Source: Cyclobacteriaceae bacterium (lineage in GTDB: Bacteria; Bacteroidota; Bacteroidia; Cytophagales; Cyclobacteriaceae). From it: 7,917 nucleotides of DNA. Numbering within the stretch: the first letter of the stretch is position 1; the number at the start of each line of letters is the position of its first letter. Under the pieces are notes generated by a model, which did no database searches, was not told where the DNA came from, and saw only the letters and a program-made list of their open reading frames with translations. The position numbers and the translations under genes are program-made. Of the stretch, positions 1 through 7,093 are shown in pieces. The stretch is taken from NCBI GenBank assembly GCA_026994125.1, contig JALWRJ010000104.1, positions 1-7,917 of the forward strand, in the 5' to 3' direction.

Positions 1-84
1 ATCTTCTTGTTGTGTTTTCTCTTTGGTTGTACAACTTGCCAGCCACAAGCAGCTAAGCAAAACAATAGAAGTATAGGTTTTCAT
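1..84 (-). CDS. Putative lipoprotein, N-terminal 28 residues only (runs off left edge)
   Basis: Reading leftward from the ATG at 84-82, the frame stays open to the window edge and gives 28 residues. They form a type II (lipoprotein) signal peptide: a Lys at residue 2, a hydrophobic stretch at about residues 6-17, then the lipobox L15-A16-S17-C18. After the cysteine comes a polar, charged linker (T-T-K-E-K-T-Q-Q-E-D). From knowledge of such signals, the product would be exported by Sec, lipidated on Cys18 by Lgt and cut by signal peptidase II. No run of acidic residues directly follows the cysteine, so nothing points clearly to surface export; I infer an inner-leaflet or periplasm-facing lipoprotein. 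The mature domain lies outside the window, so the function is unknown. The gene is divergent from ccsBA across about 284 bases. No convincing -7 element was found for it. Confidence 0.72.
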   Translation of the reverse strand, partial: MKTYTSIVLLSCLWLASCTTKEKTQQED

Positions 85-280
85 AAGTAGATAAAAGTGC
101 TTAAATAATCTTGATAACTTATTTTGAATAATCGCATAAACAACAATCTAAGAATAAAAACCTAAATTATTTAGCTTTCTTTGTGAACGACCCTAAAAAC
201 TTTGTAAACAGTATAATTTTCTTTGTAAGTAGAATTTATGTCTCTTAAAATTGGCTAGTGCCGCAAACTGTAAGTAGATA
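84..280 (+). repeat. Dispersed short repeat TAAGTAGA, three copies
   Basis: TAAGTAGATA occurs at 84-93 and again, identical over ten bases, at 271-280. A third copy, TAAGTAGAAT, lies at 226-235 and overlaps the last CTTTGTRAR repeat. The first copy abuts the leftward lipoprotein start codon, so on that strand it lies in the translation leader. Spacing is irregular and no function is recognised. Confidence 0.35.
179..230 (+). repeat. Three direct repeats CTTTGTRARY at exact 21-bp spacing
   Basis: CTTTGTGAAC begins at 179, CTTTGTAAAC at 200 and CTTTGTAAGT at 221. Both offsets are exactly 21 bases, about two helical turns, so the three copies would face the same side of the DNA. The array ends about 100 bases upstream of the ccsBA -7 element and about 95 bases upstream of the leftward lipoprotein start. 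A regulator-binding array is one reading; chance in T-rich DNA is the other. Confidence 0.45.
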
Positions 281-332
281 GTTGGCTCCCAATAAGTTTT
301 TAATTACGTGCGTATAAAAATGGTAATTCAGT

Positions 333-340
333 TACCTTTG
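333..340 (+). promoter_or_regulatory. Candidate -7 promoter element for ccsBA
   Basis: TACCTTTG matches the Bacteroidota primary-sigma -7 consensus TAnnTTTG at every fixed position. It would place transcription start near 345-348, leaving a leader of roughly 20 bases before the ATG at 369. No TTG or TTTG lies at the usual 17-23 base distance upstream, so the -33 half is weak or absent. The identical octamer precedes moaC. Confidence 0.5.
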
Positions 341-368
341 CCTCCTCAAATTTACATAATCGTTGTCC

Positions 369-3300
369 ATGAAATTTCTTAAATATCTTTTCTCCATGTC
401 GTTTACCGGAGCATTATTGCTCGTTTTTGGGGTAAGCATTGGTACAGCCACCTTTATCGAAAACGATTTTGGCCCCATTGGTTCCCAATCTATTGTGTAC
501 CGTGCAACCTGGTTTGAAATGCTCATGGGCTTAATGGTTGTAAACATGATAGGCGTAATTGTAGTTAAAAAGATGTATAAGCGCGACCGCTGGGTAAACT
601 TATTGTTTCACGTAGCTTTTATTATAATTATTATTGGAGCTGCAATTACCCGCTTTTTTGGACAAGAGGGCATGATGCATATTCGCGAAGGGGAATCGTC
701 AAATACCTTTTTGTCGGAGCAAACCTATATTAATGCTACCATTTTAGATGGAGACGTAAAAAAAGAGTTTCATGACAAAGTGCTGTTTAGCCGTATAAAA
801 AATAATTCCTATTCCAATTCGGTTGCCCTGGCAACAGGCAAGGTGCATTTTAAAATGAAACAGTTTATTTTTAATGCCACACAAATAGTTGAGCACAACG
901 AAGAAACCGGCAGCCCCATGCTTACGCTTGTTTCGGCTGGCGATCGGGGGCGTGAAAACGTATATTTTACCGAAGGGCAGGTAAATAATATAAATGGTTT
1001 ACCCATAGGCTTTAATGGGAGTTTCGACCCCAACACCTTGCAAATTTTGGCTACCGATAGCGGCTTGGTATTAAACAGCCCTTACCCGGTAAACACCATG
1101 AGCATGGATACTCGCCAAATGGCGCAAATAGAACCCAATACCTGGGTGCCGGCAGCTTTTCGTACCCTTTATACGCTGGGCAATATTAATTTTGTTATTA
1201 CCGGTTTCGACCCGCAAGGCCAACTAAAAATTATTTCTGCTAAACCCGAAAGCAATAGCCAGCAAACCCGCGATGGTGTGGTAATGGAGATATCGGGTAA
1301 TGGACAAACTCGGGAGGTGATTTTGTTTGGGGGGCGTGGTTACGAGCCTGAGCCTGTTTTTGTAGAGTTAGGCGGTGTAAACATGAGTGTGTCTTACGGC
1401 TCGCAAATTGTCGAAATTCCCTTTTCAGTAACCCTTAAAGATTTTCAATTGGAGCGCTATCCCGGCTCAATGAGCCCGTCTTCGTATGCCAGCGAGGTGG
1501 TAGTTACCGATGGCGATGAATCGTACCCGTACCGGATTTATATGAACCATATTTTAGACCATGGCGGGTACCGCTTTTTCCAGTCATCGTACGACCAGGA
1601 CGAACTGGGCACCGTGCTTTCCGTAAACAAGGATCGGCCAGGTACTACCATAACCTATATTGGCTATATACTGTTGGCCTTGGGGCTAATTGCCATCGTG
1701 TTTTCCGGCAAAACCCGGTTTAGCTATCTATCAACTCAAATTGAGCGGGTGCATAAAAAGCGACAAAAATTGGCCATTTCGTTTATTGGGTTACTGCTGG
1801 TTAGTACTACGGCCATGGCCGTAAATACTCCGGAAGCACCTCCTTTGGCACAAGCCGAGGCCTTTGGTACCTTGGTTTATCAAACTAATGGGGGGCGTAT
1901 GGCTCCTATTAATTCATTGGCCAGCGACTTGCTTCGTAAGGTGTATAAAAAAGGAAGTTACCAAGGCTATACCCCCGAGCAGGTAATGTTGGGTATGATG
2001 AGCAATGCCCACGAATGGCAAAAGGCACCTATGATTCAGATTAGAGAGCGAGATGTAGATAGTGAGGCTATTGGAAGCCTAGTAGGTGTTAACGGTAAAT
2101 ATGCCAGCTATAACGATTTTTTTAATGAGAAGGGAGAATATAAATTAGTTGATTTAGTACAAGCCGCTTATGCTAAAAAGCCTTCTTTACAATCAAAATT
2201 TGATAAGGCTTTGATGAAAGTAGATGAGCGAGTTAATATCTCCTATATGGTATATCAAGGTATATTATTTAAGGTGTTTCCGGTGCCTAACGACCCGGCT
2301 CATCATTGGGTGTCGCCATTAGACAAAGATTTTTATACGCTTACGGGCCAGGATTCGATATTTGTGCGCAATGCTGCTTACCAGTACTTTAAAAGTGTGG
2401 CCGAAAATGACTATGACCAGGCTAATTTAATTTTAAATGGAATTAAAAAATACCAAAAAACCTTTGGTGGAGATGTAATGCCTTCGCAGCAGCACATTGC
2501 CATGGAAATAAACTTTAATAAATGGTATATTTTTAAGCGCTTGTTCCCTTATTACCTGCTGGTAGGTTTTGTTTTAATGATGCTCGTGTTTACAACCATT
2601 TTAAAACCGGTATGGCAATTAAAAATCCCAATAAAAATTATGCTTGGCCTCATAATTTTGGGCTTTATAGCCCATACGGGTGGCTTGGCCATGCGCTGGT
2701 ACATTTCGGGGCACGCCCCCTGGAGCAACGGTTACGAAGCCATGACGTACATTGCGTGGGCTACGGTGTTGGCAGGTTTGCTCTTTAGTAAAAAATCGCC
2801 CATGACCCTGGGCGTAACGGCCTTTCTGGCAGGTATAATCCTATTTGTAGCTCATTTGAGCTTTTTAGATCCGCAAATAACCAACTTGGTGCCCGTACTA
2901 AAATCGTATTGGCTCACCATACACGTAGCCACTATTACCGCCAGCTACGGGTTTATGGCTTTAGGCGCTTTACTAGCCTTCTTAAACCTGTCTATAATGA
3001 TTTTTAAGAATGAAAAAAATAATGTACGTTTATCACTTTCTATTGAAGAGCTTACCTATGTAAACGAAATGGCTTTGAGCATCGGTATTATATTGCTTAC
3101 CATTGGCAATTTTTTAGGCGGAGTTTGGGCCAACGAAAGTTGGGGTCGCTATTGGGGTTGGGATCCCAAAGAAACTTGGGCACTGGCCTCTATCATTTTT
3201 TATGCCTTTGTGCTACATATGCGATTTATTCCCGGACTGCAAGGTAAATATGCCTTTAACCTGGCCAGCCTGCTGGCGTTTGCTTCTATTGTAATGACCT

Positions 3301-3467
3301 TCTTTGGAGTAAACTATTACTTATCGGGGCTGCACTCTTATGCGGCCGGAGACCCCATGCCTATACCCGGTTGGGTGTACTACAGTACCGCCACCGTTGC
3401 CGTGTTGGCGGTAGTTTCGTACTGGCGTAATCGTAAGTTTAGCCCTATCAACAAAACAGAGGAATAG
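369..3467 (+). CDS. ccsBA: Fused cytochrome c biogenesis protein CcsBA (ResB-ResC, System II)
   Basis: Moves heme across the inner membrane and attaches it to CXXCH motifs of c-type cytochromes in the periplasm. The CcsB/ResB half has membrane segments near residues 6-30, 50-67 and 76-96, a large periplasmic domain at about 100-425, and another segment at 426-446. An extra periplasmic domain (about 486-720) follows a signal-like segment (468-485). The CcsA/ResC half (727 to the end) carries GHAPWSNGYE (781-790) and the heme-handling WWD motif WGRYWGWDPKETW (925-937). Candidate heme ligands are His81 and His950 in the membrane and His852 and His989 outside. The 1032-residue length fits fused members. 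I chose ATG 369; a TTG six bases upstream in frame is less likely. There is no cysteine in the whole protein. Bases 2101-2280 are AT-rich. It appears transcribed alone, with a candidate terminator downstream. No cytochrome substrate gene is in the window. Confidence 0.96.
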   Translation: MKFLKYLFSMSFTGALLLVFGVSIGTATFIENDFGPIGSQSIVYRATWFEMLMGLMVVNMIGVIVVKKMYKRDRWVNLLFHVAFIIIIIGAAITRFFGQEGMMHIREGESSNTFLSEQTYINATILDGDVKKEFHDKVLFSRIKNNSYSNSVALATGKVHFKMKQFIFNATQIVEHNEETGSPMLTLVSAGDRGRENVYFTEGQVNNINGLPIGFNGSFDPNTLQILATDSGLVLNSPYPVNTMSMDTRQMAQIEPNTWVPAAFRTLYTLGNINFVITGFDPQGQLKIISAKPESNSQQTRDGVVMEISGNGQTREVILFGGRGYEPEPVFVELGGVNMSVSYGSQIVEIPFSVTLKDFQLERYPGSMSPSSYASEVVVTDGDESYPYRIYMNHILDHGGYRFFQSSYDQDELGTVLSVNKDRPGTTITYIGYILLALGLIAIVFSGKTRFSYLSTQIERVHKKRQKLAISFIGLLLVSTTAMAVNTPEAPPLAQAEAFGTLVYQTNGGRMAPINSLASDLLRKVYKKGSYQGYTPEQVMLGMMSNAHEWQKAPMIQIRERDVDSEAIGSLVGVNGKYASYNDFFNEKGEYKLVDLVQAAYAKKPSLQSKFDKALMKVDERVNISYMVYQGILFKVFPVPNDPAHHWVSPLDKDFYTLTGQDSIFVRNAAYQYFKSVAENDYDQANLILNGIKKYQKTFGGDVMPSQQHIAMEINFNKWYIFKRLFPYYLLVGFVLMMLVFTTILKPVWQLKIPIKIMLGLIILGFIAHTGGLAMRWYISGHAPWSNGYEAMTYIAWATVLAGLLFSKKSPMTLGVTAFLAGIILFVAHLSFLDPQITNLVPVLKSYWLTIHVATITASYGFMALGALLAFLNLSIMIFKNEKNNVRLSLSIEELTYVNEMALSIGIILLTIGNFLGGVWANESWGRYWGWDPKETWALASIIFYAFVLHMRFIPGLQGKYAFNLASLLAFASIVMTFFGVNYYLSGLHSYAAGDPMPIPGWVYYSTATVAVLAVVSYWRNRKFSPINKTEE

Positions 3468-3528
3468 TGAACGAGCATGCTTGTTTATAACCAATAGATA
3501 GTTTACACCAAAATACTTAGTGTTATTT

Positions 3529-3559
3529 TTAAGTTTGACTTAATCTTTTTTGCTTTTTT
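3529..3559 (+). terminator. Candidate intrinsic terminator after ccsBA
   Basis: A perfect 6-bp inverted repeat, TTAAGT (3529-3534) and ACTTAA (3538-3543), encloses a 3-base loop. Two T-runs follow, at 3546-3551 and 3554-3559. The T-tract suits an intrinsic terminator, but the stem has only one G-C pair and would be unstable, so the call is tentative. It starts about 60 bases after the ccsBA stop. Confidence 0.35.
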
Positions 3560-3561
3560 CA

Positions 3562-3590
3562 TTGTATTAACACCATGTTGGCTAACTTTA
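3562..3590 (+). promoter_or_regulatory. Candidate promoter for the M3 peptidase gene
   Basis: A TTG at 3562-3564 (-33-like) is followed 18 bases later by TAACTTTA at 3583-3590, which matches TAnnTTTG except for the last base. An overlapping alternative -7, TACTTTTC at 3589-3596, also has one mismatch. Either would give a leader of roughly 25-40 bases before the ATG at 3631. Confidence 0.35.
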
Positions 3591-3630
3591 CTTTTCGCAA
3601 AAGTCTGCCCATCAAATGCCCTGTTTTACC

Positions 3631-5748
3631 ATGAAAAAAATAATTTTCTACAGCTTAGTATCTATGGCAACTATGGCCTGCCAAACCGTTAAAACTAACC
3701 AGGAACACCAGTCCACCACCAACCCCTTGTTAAGCACCTGGGATACACCTTTTGGTGTGCCTCCTTTTGATAAAATAAAAAACACGGACTATCAGCCTGC
3801 GTTTGAGCAAGCTATTGCCAACCATACCCGAGAAATAGCAGCCATTACAGCCAACTCCGAAGCACCCGATTTTAAAAACACCATTGAAGCACTCGAATTT
3901 AGTGGAGCCGATTTGGGTAGGGTTTCTCGTATCTTTTTTGCCGTAAACGGAGCAAATACTAACGATACCCTCAAAGCCGTAGCAAAGGCCATGGCACCTG
4001 TGCTATCGGCACATCGAGACGATATTTACTTAAATGCCCAATTATTTAAGCGGGTTAATGCGGTGTACCTTAAGCGCGATTCGCTGGGGCTTACTTCTGA
4101 GCAGTTGCGCTTACTGGACGAAACCTACAAAGGGTTTGTGCGTTCGGGTGTTAACCTGCCGGCCGATGCACAACAAAGGCTACGCGAAATAAATAGTGAA
4201 TTGGCCGCATTGGCACAGCAATTTGGTGAACATTTGCTCAACGAAACCAACGCTACCAAAGTGCTGGTAACCAACCAGGCCGATTTAGGAGATTTACCCC
4301 AAAGCCTGGTAGCGGCTGCGGCCCAGGAGGCCAAGGCCAATGGCAAACAAGGGTGGATGTTTACCTTACAACGTCCCAGCATAAATCCGTTTTTGCAATA
4401 CTCCCCCAACCGTGCATTTCGCAAGCAATTATTTATGGGCTACGCTAAACGTGGCGATAATGGTAACGAAAACGATAATAACAGCGTACTGGCCAAGATG
4501 GCTGCCCTGCGTGTAGAGCGTGCCCACCTAAAAGGCTACCCTACGCATGCCGATTACATTTTATCTGATAACATGGCCGAAAACCCGGATAATGTGTTTG
4601 AATTTTTAGCTAAGGTATGGAAACCCGCCCTTGCCATGGCCACCACCGAGCGTAATAATTTGCAAGAATTAATGACCAATGATGGGGCAGAAGGACCACT
4701 TAAAGGCTGGGATTGGCGCTACTATACCGAAAAACTACGTCAAAAAAACTACAATTTTGATGAAGAAACCATGCGCCCATACTTTGAGTTTACAGCGGTT
4801 AGGCAGGGTGTTTTTATGTTGGCCAACAAACTATTTGGTCTTACGTTTAAGGAGCTACACAATGTGCCCACCTGGCACCCCGACCAGCAGGTGTTTGAAG
4901 TAAAAGAAGCCGATGGTACACATTTGGGAGTTATTTATATGGATTTCTTTGCCCGTGAAAGCAAAAGAGGAGGAGCCTGGATGAATGAACTAAGGCCTCA
5001 ATCCAATACCCACGGTATGGTAACACCCATTGTAACTAATAATTTTAATTTTCCTCCACCAACAAGCGATTCGCCCTCCCTACTTTCATTTACCGAAGCC
5101 CAAACCTTGTTCCACGAGTTTGGCCATGCCCTGCATGGGTTGCTTTCTAAGGTAACCTATGAAAGCCTGTCGGGTACCAACGTACCTCGCGATTTTGTGG
5201 AGTTTCCATCGCAGGTAATGGAAAACTGGATGAGTGAGCCCGAAGTGCTGCGTTTGTATGCTAAACATTATAAAACCGGTAAAGTAATTCCGGATGAATT
5301 GATAGACAAAATTCAGGCCTCCGGCAAGTTTAATCAAGGGTTTGCCACGGTAGAGTATATGGCGGCTGCTTACCTGGATATGTACTGGCACACCCTTACA
5401 GATACCACCAGGCGCCAGGCAGCCCATTTTGAAAAGGAGCATATGGATAAAATTGGTTTAATTGAGGAGATAATTCCGCGTTACCGAAGCACGTATTTTA
5501 ACCATGTGTTTGGAGGCGACCCCAGCTACTCGGCCGGTTACTACAGTTATTTGTGGTCGGAGGTGTTGGATGCCGATGCTTTCCAGGCCTTTAAAGAAAC
5601 AAGTATTTTTGACCAGGAAACGGCAAAAAAATACCGCCACATGCTTAGCCAGGGAGGTACCCGCCCGGGTATGGAACTCTACAAAGAGTTTAGAGGAAGA
5701 GCACCAGAAATAGCACCTTTACTACGTAAAAAAGGGTTTATAGAATAG
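3631..5748 (+). CDS. dcp: M3-family zinc peptidyl-dipeptidase (Dcp-like), predicted lipoprotein
   Basis: Zinc metallopeptidase of family M3; Dcp members release dipeptides from the C-terminus of peptides. The catalytic site is HEFGH (His495, Glu496, His499), with Glu524 in DFVEFPSQ as the likely third zinc ligand. The late Tyr/Gly-rich segment GYYSYLWSEVLDADAF (636-651) is the family's substrate-binding region. The N-terminal stretch from NPLL (31-34) through TPFGVPPFD (39-47) and the ending FRGRAPEIAPLL (687-698) resemble Dcp more than oligopeptidase A. The length of 705 residues fits Dcp plus a leader. The leader is Lys-rich then hydrophobic and ends T-M-A-C17, a slightly atypical lipobox; Cys17 is the only cysteine. 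I chose ATG 3631 because it gives a clean signal peptide; the ATG at 3616 adds MPCFT ahead of it. Mature protein probably faces the periplasm, since no acidic export signal follows Cys17. It ends four bases before the stop of convergent moeA. Dipeptidyl specificity is inferred from family. Confidence 0.93.
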   Translation: MKKIIFYSLVSMATMACQTVKTNQEHQSTTNPLLSTWDTPFGVPPFDKIKNTDYQPAFEQAIANHTREIAAITANSEAPDFKNTIEALEFSGADLGRVSRIFFAVNGANTNDTLKAVAKAMAPVLSAHRDDIYLNAQLFKRVNAVYLKRDSLGLTSEQLRLLDETYKGFVRSGVNLPADAQQRLREINSELAALAQQFGEHLLNETNATKVLVTNQADLGDLPQSLVAAAAQEAKANGKQGWMFTLQRPSINPFLQYSPNRAFRKQLFMGYAKRGDNGNENDNNSVLAKMAALRVERAHLKGYPTHADYILSDNMAENPDNVFEFLAKVWKPALAMATTERNNLQELMTNDGAEGPLKGWDWRYYTEKLRQKNYNFDEETMRPYFEFTAVRQGVFMLANKLFGLTFKELHNVPTWHPDQQVFEVKEADGTHLGVIYMDFFARESKRGGAWMNELRPQSNTHGMVTPIVTNNFNFPPPTSDSPSLLSFTEAQTLFHEFGHALHGLLSKVTYESLSGTNVPRDFVEFPSQVMENWMSEPEVLRLYAKHYKTGKVIPDELIDKIQASGKFNQGFATVEYMAAAYLDMYWHTLTDTTRRQAAHFEKEHMDKIGLIEEIIPRYRSTYFNHVFGGDPSYSAGYYSYLWSEVLDADAFQAFKETSIFDQETAKKYRHMLSQGGTRPGMELYKEFRGRAPEIAPLLRKKGFIE

Positions 5749-5752
5749 CGTT

Positions 5753-6949
5753 TTACATCCGGTAGGGGAGGCATTTAAACACTTCTCCTTTTTTAAAATC
5801 GTTTCGGCCCCGGGGCAATTCCACAAACCCATCGGCATCTACCAGGTTGGCCAAATCGCCCGACCCATGGCCGGGTAAGGGAGTAGCCATTAAACAACCC
5901 TCTGTATTATAATGCAGGGTAACTTGTAAAAAATACGTTAAATCGGGGGTAAAACTAAATGGAGCCGCCAACTTGGCGTAGATAGGAGCAGGCTCCAAAC
6001 CTTCGGTACGGTACAAATAAGGTAACACATAGCGGTTAAGCCCCACAAAGCTGGAATTAGGGTTGCCCGGTAAGGCAAATACAACTCCTCGATGGTAGGT
6101 GCCAAACCAAAACGGTTTGCCGGGTCGTTGTTTTACAAAATGGAATTGCTTTTCTACGCCCAAACTGGTTAAAATTTCGGGTACAAAATCAAGCTTTCCT
6201 TTCGATACCCCACCACTTAGTACCACTACTTCATGTTGTTGTACTATTTTTTCAAGTTGTTTATGCAACTTAGCTTTATTATCTACAATGTGGTATATGT
6301 TGCTTTGGTATCCTTTGGCATGCAAATGCGCCTGTAAATTATACACGTTCGATTTGCGGATTTGATGCGGCTGTGGTTGTTGGGTTATTTCTACCAACTC
6401 ATCACCGGTAGCCACAATGGCTACCTTGCAGCGTTTGTACACTTTTAGTTTTGCTTTGCCCACCGTAGCCAAAACGCCCATTTCGGCTGCTGTAATTTTT
6501 TTACCGGGGTACAAAAGCACATCTCCTTTTTTTCTGTCCGAACCCTGAGGGTGCACATGCTGATAGGCCGTTACATGATGGCCTTTTTCTACCGTAGCCA
6601 CCCCCTGGGCTATGTTAATATGTTCGTATTTTATAATGGTATCGGCATGGTTGGGGCAAACAGCCCCGGTCATAACTTCAATGCAATGGCCGCTTTCTTG
6701 CAAGGTAACAGCCGGAGCCCCTGCCGGTAACATACCTTGTACCTTAAATGAGCTTAATCCGGCTTGCCAATCGGTATATCGAATGGCTATGCCATCCATC
6801 ATTACCCGGTTAAAAGGTGGAAAATCTCGATCGGCCGTTATTGCTTCTGCCAATACTCTGCCAAGGCAGTTTTCAAAACTTACCTCTTCGGTTTGGTTTA
6901 GCTGTACAGTTTGTTTAATTAGTGCATCAACTTCGGGTACGGTAATCAT
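5753..6949 (-). CDS. moeA: Molybdopterin molybdotransferase MoeA
   Basis: Cytoplasmic enzyme that inserts molybdate into adenylylated molybdopterin to make active molybdenum cofactor. The 398 residues contain the family motifs in order: PPFNRVMMDG (44-53, usual form PPFDNSAMDG, Asp52 conserved), MTGAVCPNHADTII (93-106), GDEL (182-185), SGGVSKGKLDFV (245-256, conserved Asp254), QRPGKPFWFG (274-283), ALPGNPNSS (292-300) and the C-terminal domain segment HGSGDLANLVDADGFVELP (361-379). The domain order fits MoeA, with the MPT-binding fold at about 170-315. I chose ATG 6949 because the protein then begins MITVPEV, as MoeA proteins usually do; the frame is open to an ATG at 7069, but the extra 40 residues look like translated leader DNA. 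It is divergent from moaC and convergent with the peptidase gene, which agrees with a molybdenum cofactor cluster. No key residue appears missing. Confidence 0.96.
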   Translation of the reverse strand: MITVPEVDALIKQTVQLNQTEEVSFENCLGRVLAEAITADRDFPPFNRVMMDGIAIRYTDWQAGLSSFKVQGMLPAGAPAVTLQESGHCIEVMTGAVCPNHADTIIKYEHINIAQGVATVEKGHHVTAYQHVHPQGSDRKKGDVLLYPGKKITAAEMGVLATVGKAKLKVYKRCKVAIVATGDELVEITQQPQPHQIRKSNVYNLQAHLHAKGYQSNIYHIVDNKAKLHKQLEKIVQQHEVVVLSGGVSKGKLDFVPEILTSLGVEKQFHFVKQRPGKPFWFGTYHRGVVFALPGNPNSSFVGLNRYVLPYLYRTEGLEPAPIYAKLAAPFSFTPDLTYFLQVTLHYNTEGCLMATPLPGHGSGDLANLVDADGFVELPRGRNDFKKGEVFKCLPYRM

Positions 6950-6963
6950 CTGTAATTTTTTTT

Positions 6964-6971
6964 CAAAAATA
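6964..6971 (-). promoter_or_regulatory. Candidate -7 promoter element for moeA
   Basis: On the minus strand this reads TATTTTTG, a full match to TAnnTTTG. A TTG lies upstream on that strand at 6999-6997, but 25 bases away, longer than usual. The implied start near 6957-6960 leaves a leader of only about ten bases before the ATG at 6949. A weaker alternative, AATGTTTG at 7026-7019, would give a leader of some 65 bases. Confidence 0.35.
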
Positions 6972-7085
6972 ATTCTTATCTCCCCATAAAAAGCTACAAC
7001 AGCCATAAATTTATGTAGCAAACATTGGGTTTTTATACCGGTTAAAATGTACTGAAAAAAGCAACGCAATTAAGCCAACGGGTGC

Positions 7086-7093
7086 TACCTTTG
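7086..7093 (+). promoter_or_regulatory. Candidate -7 promoter element for moaC
   Basis: TACCTTTG matches TAnnTTTG fully and is identical to the octamer before ccsBA. Start of transcription would fall near 7098-7101, about 15-18 bases before the moaC ATG. No TTG stands at the usual -33 distance. It would drive moaC together with the following MobA-like gene. Confidence 0.5.

Larger units (their letters stand above)
85..368. other. Divergent intergenic region between the lipoprotein gene and ccsBA
   Basis: This AT-rich spacer shows no open reading frame with convincing coding character on either strand. It holds two short repeat families (three phased CTTTGTRAR copies and three TAAGTAGA copies) and a -7-like octamer close to the ccsBA start. 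No tRNA, riboswitch or strong hairpin was recognised. Its length is generous for two simple promoters, so a regulator site is possible. Confidence 0.6.

Noticed and set aside
363..368. TTG start two codons upstream of the ccsBA ATG
   Set aside because: The ATG at 369 directly precedes the first membrane segment and is the simpler start; TTG adds only two residues.
3511..3528. AAAATA/TATTTT inverted repeat after ccsBA
   Set aside because: The stem is entirely A-T with an 8-base loop; the neighbouring TTAAGT hairpin with its T-runs is the better terminator candidate.
3616..3630. ATG at 3616 as start of the M3 peptidase
   Set aside because: It adds MPCFT before an otherwise normal Lys-Lys signal peptide; ATG 3631 gives the usual lipoprotein leader.
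4125..4424. Open frame on the minus strand inside the peptidase gene
   Set aside because: It is antisense to a well-conserved coding region and its translation has no recognisable domain; it is a shadow of codon bias.
6612..6989. Open frame on the plus strand antisense to moeA
   Set aside because: It mirrors the MoeA coding sequence and shows no family motif of its own.
6950..7069. Forty-residue N-terminal extension of MoeA from the ATG at 7069
   Set aside because: The extension does not resemble MoeA, overlaps the promoter region, and the protein starting MITVPEV at 6949 matches the family N-terminus.
281..7079. GTTGGCT or its complement in three spacers (281-287, 3577-3583, 7073-7079)
   Set aside because: A 7-mer is expected about once by chance on both strands, GTTGGC is common inside genes here, and positions relative to promoters differ.
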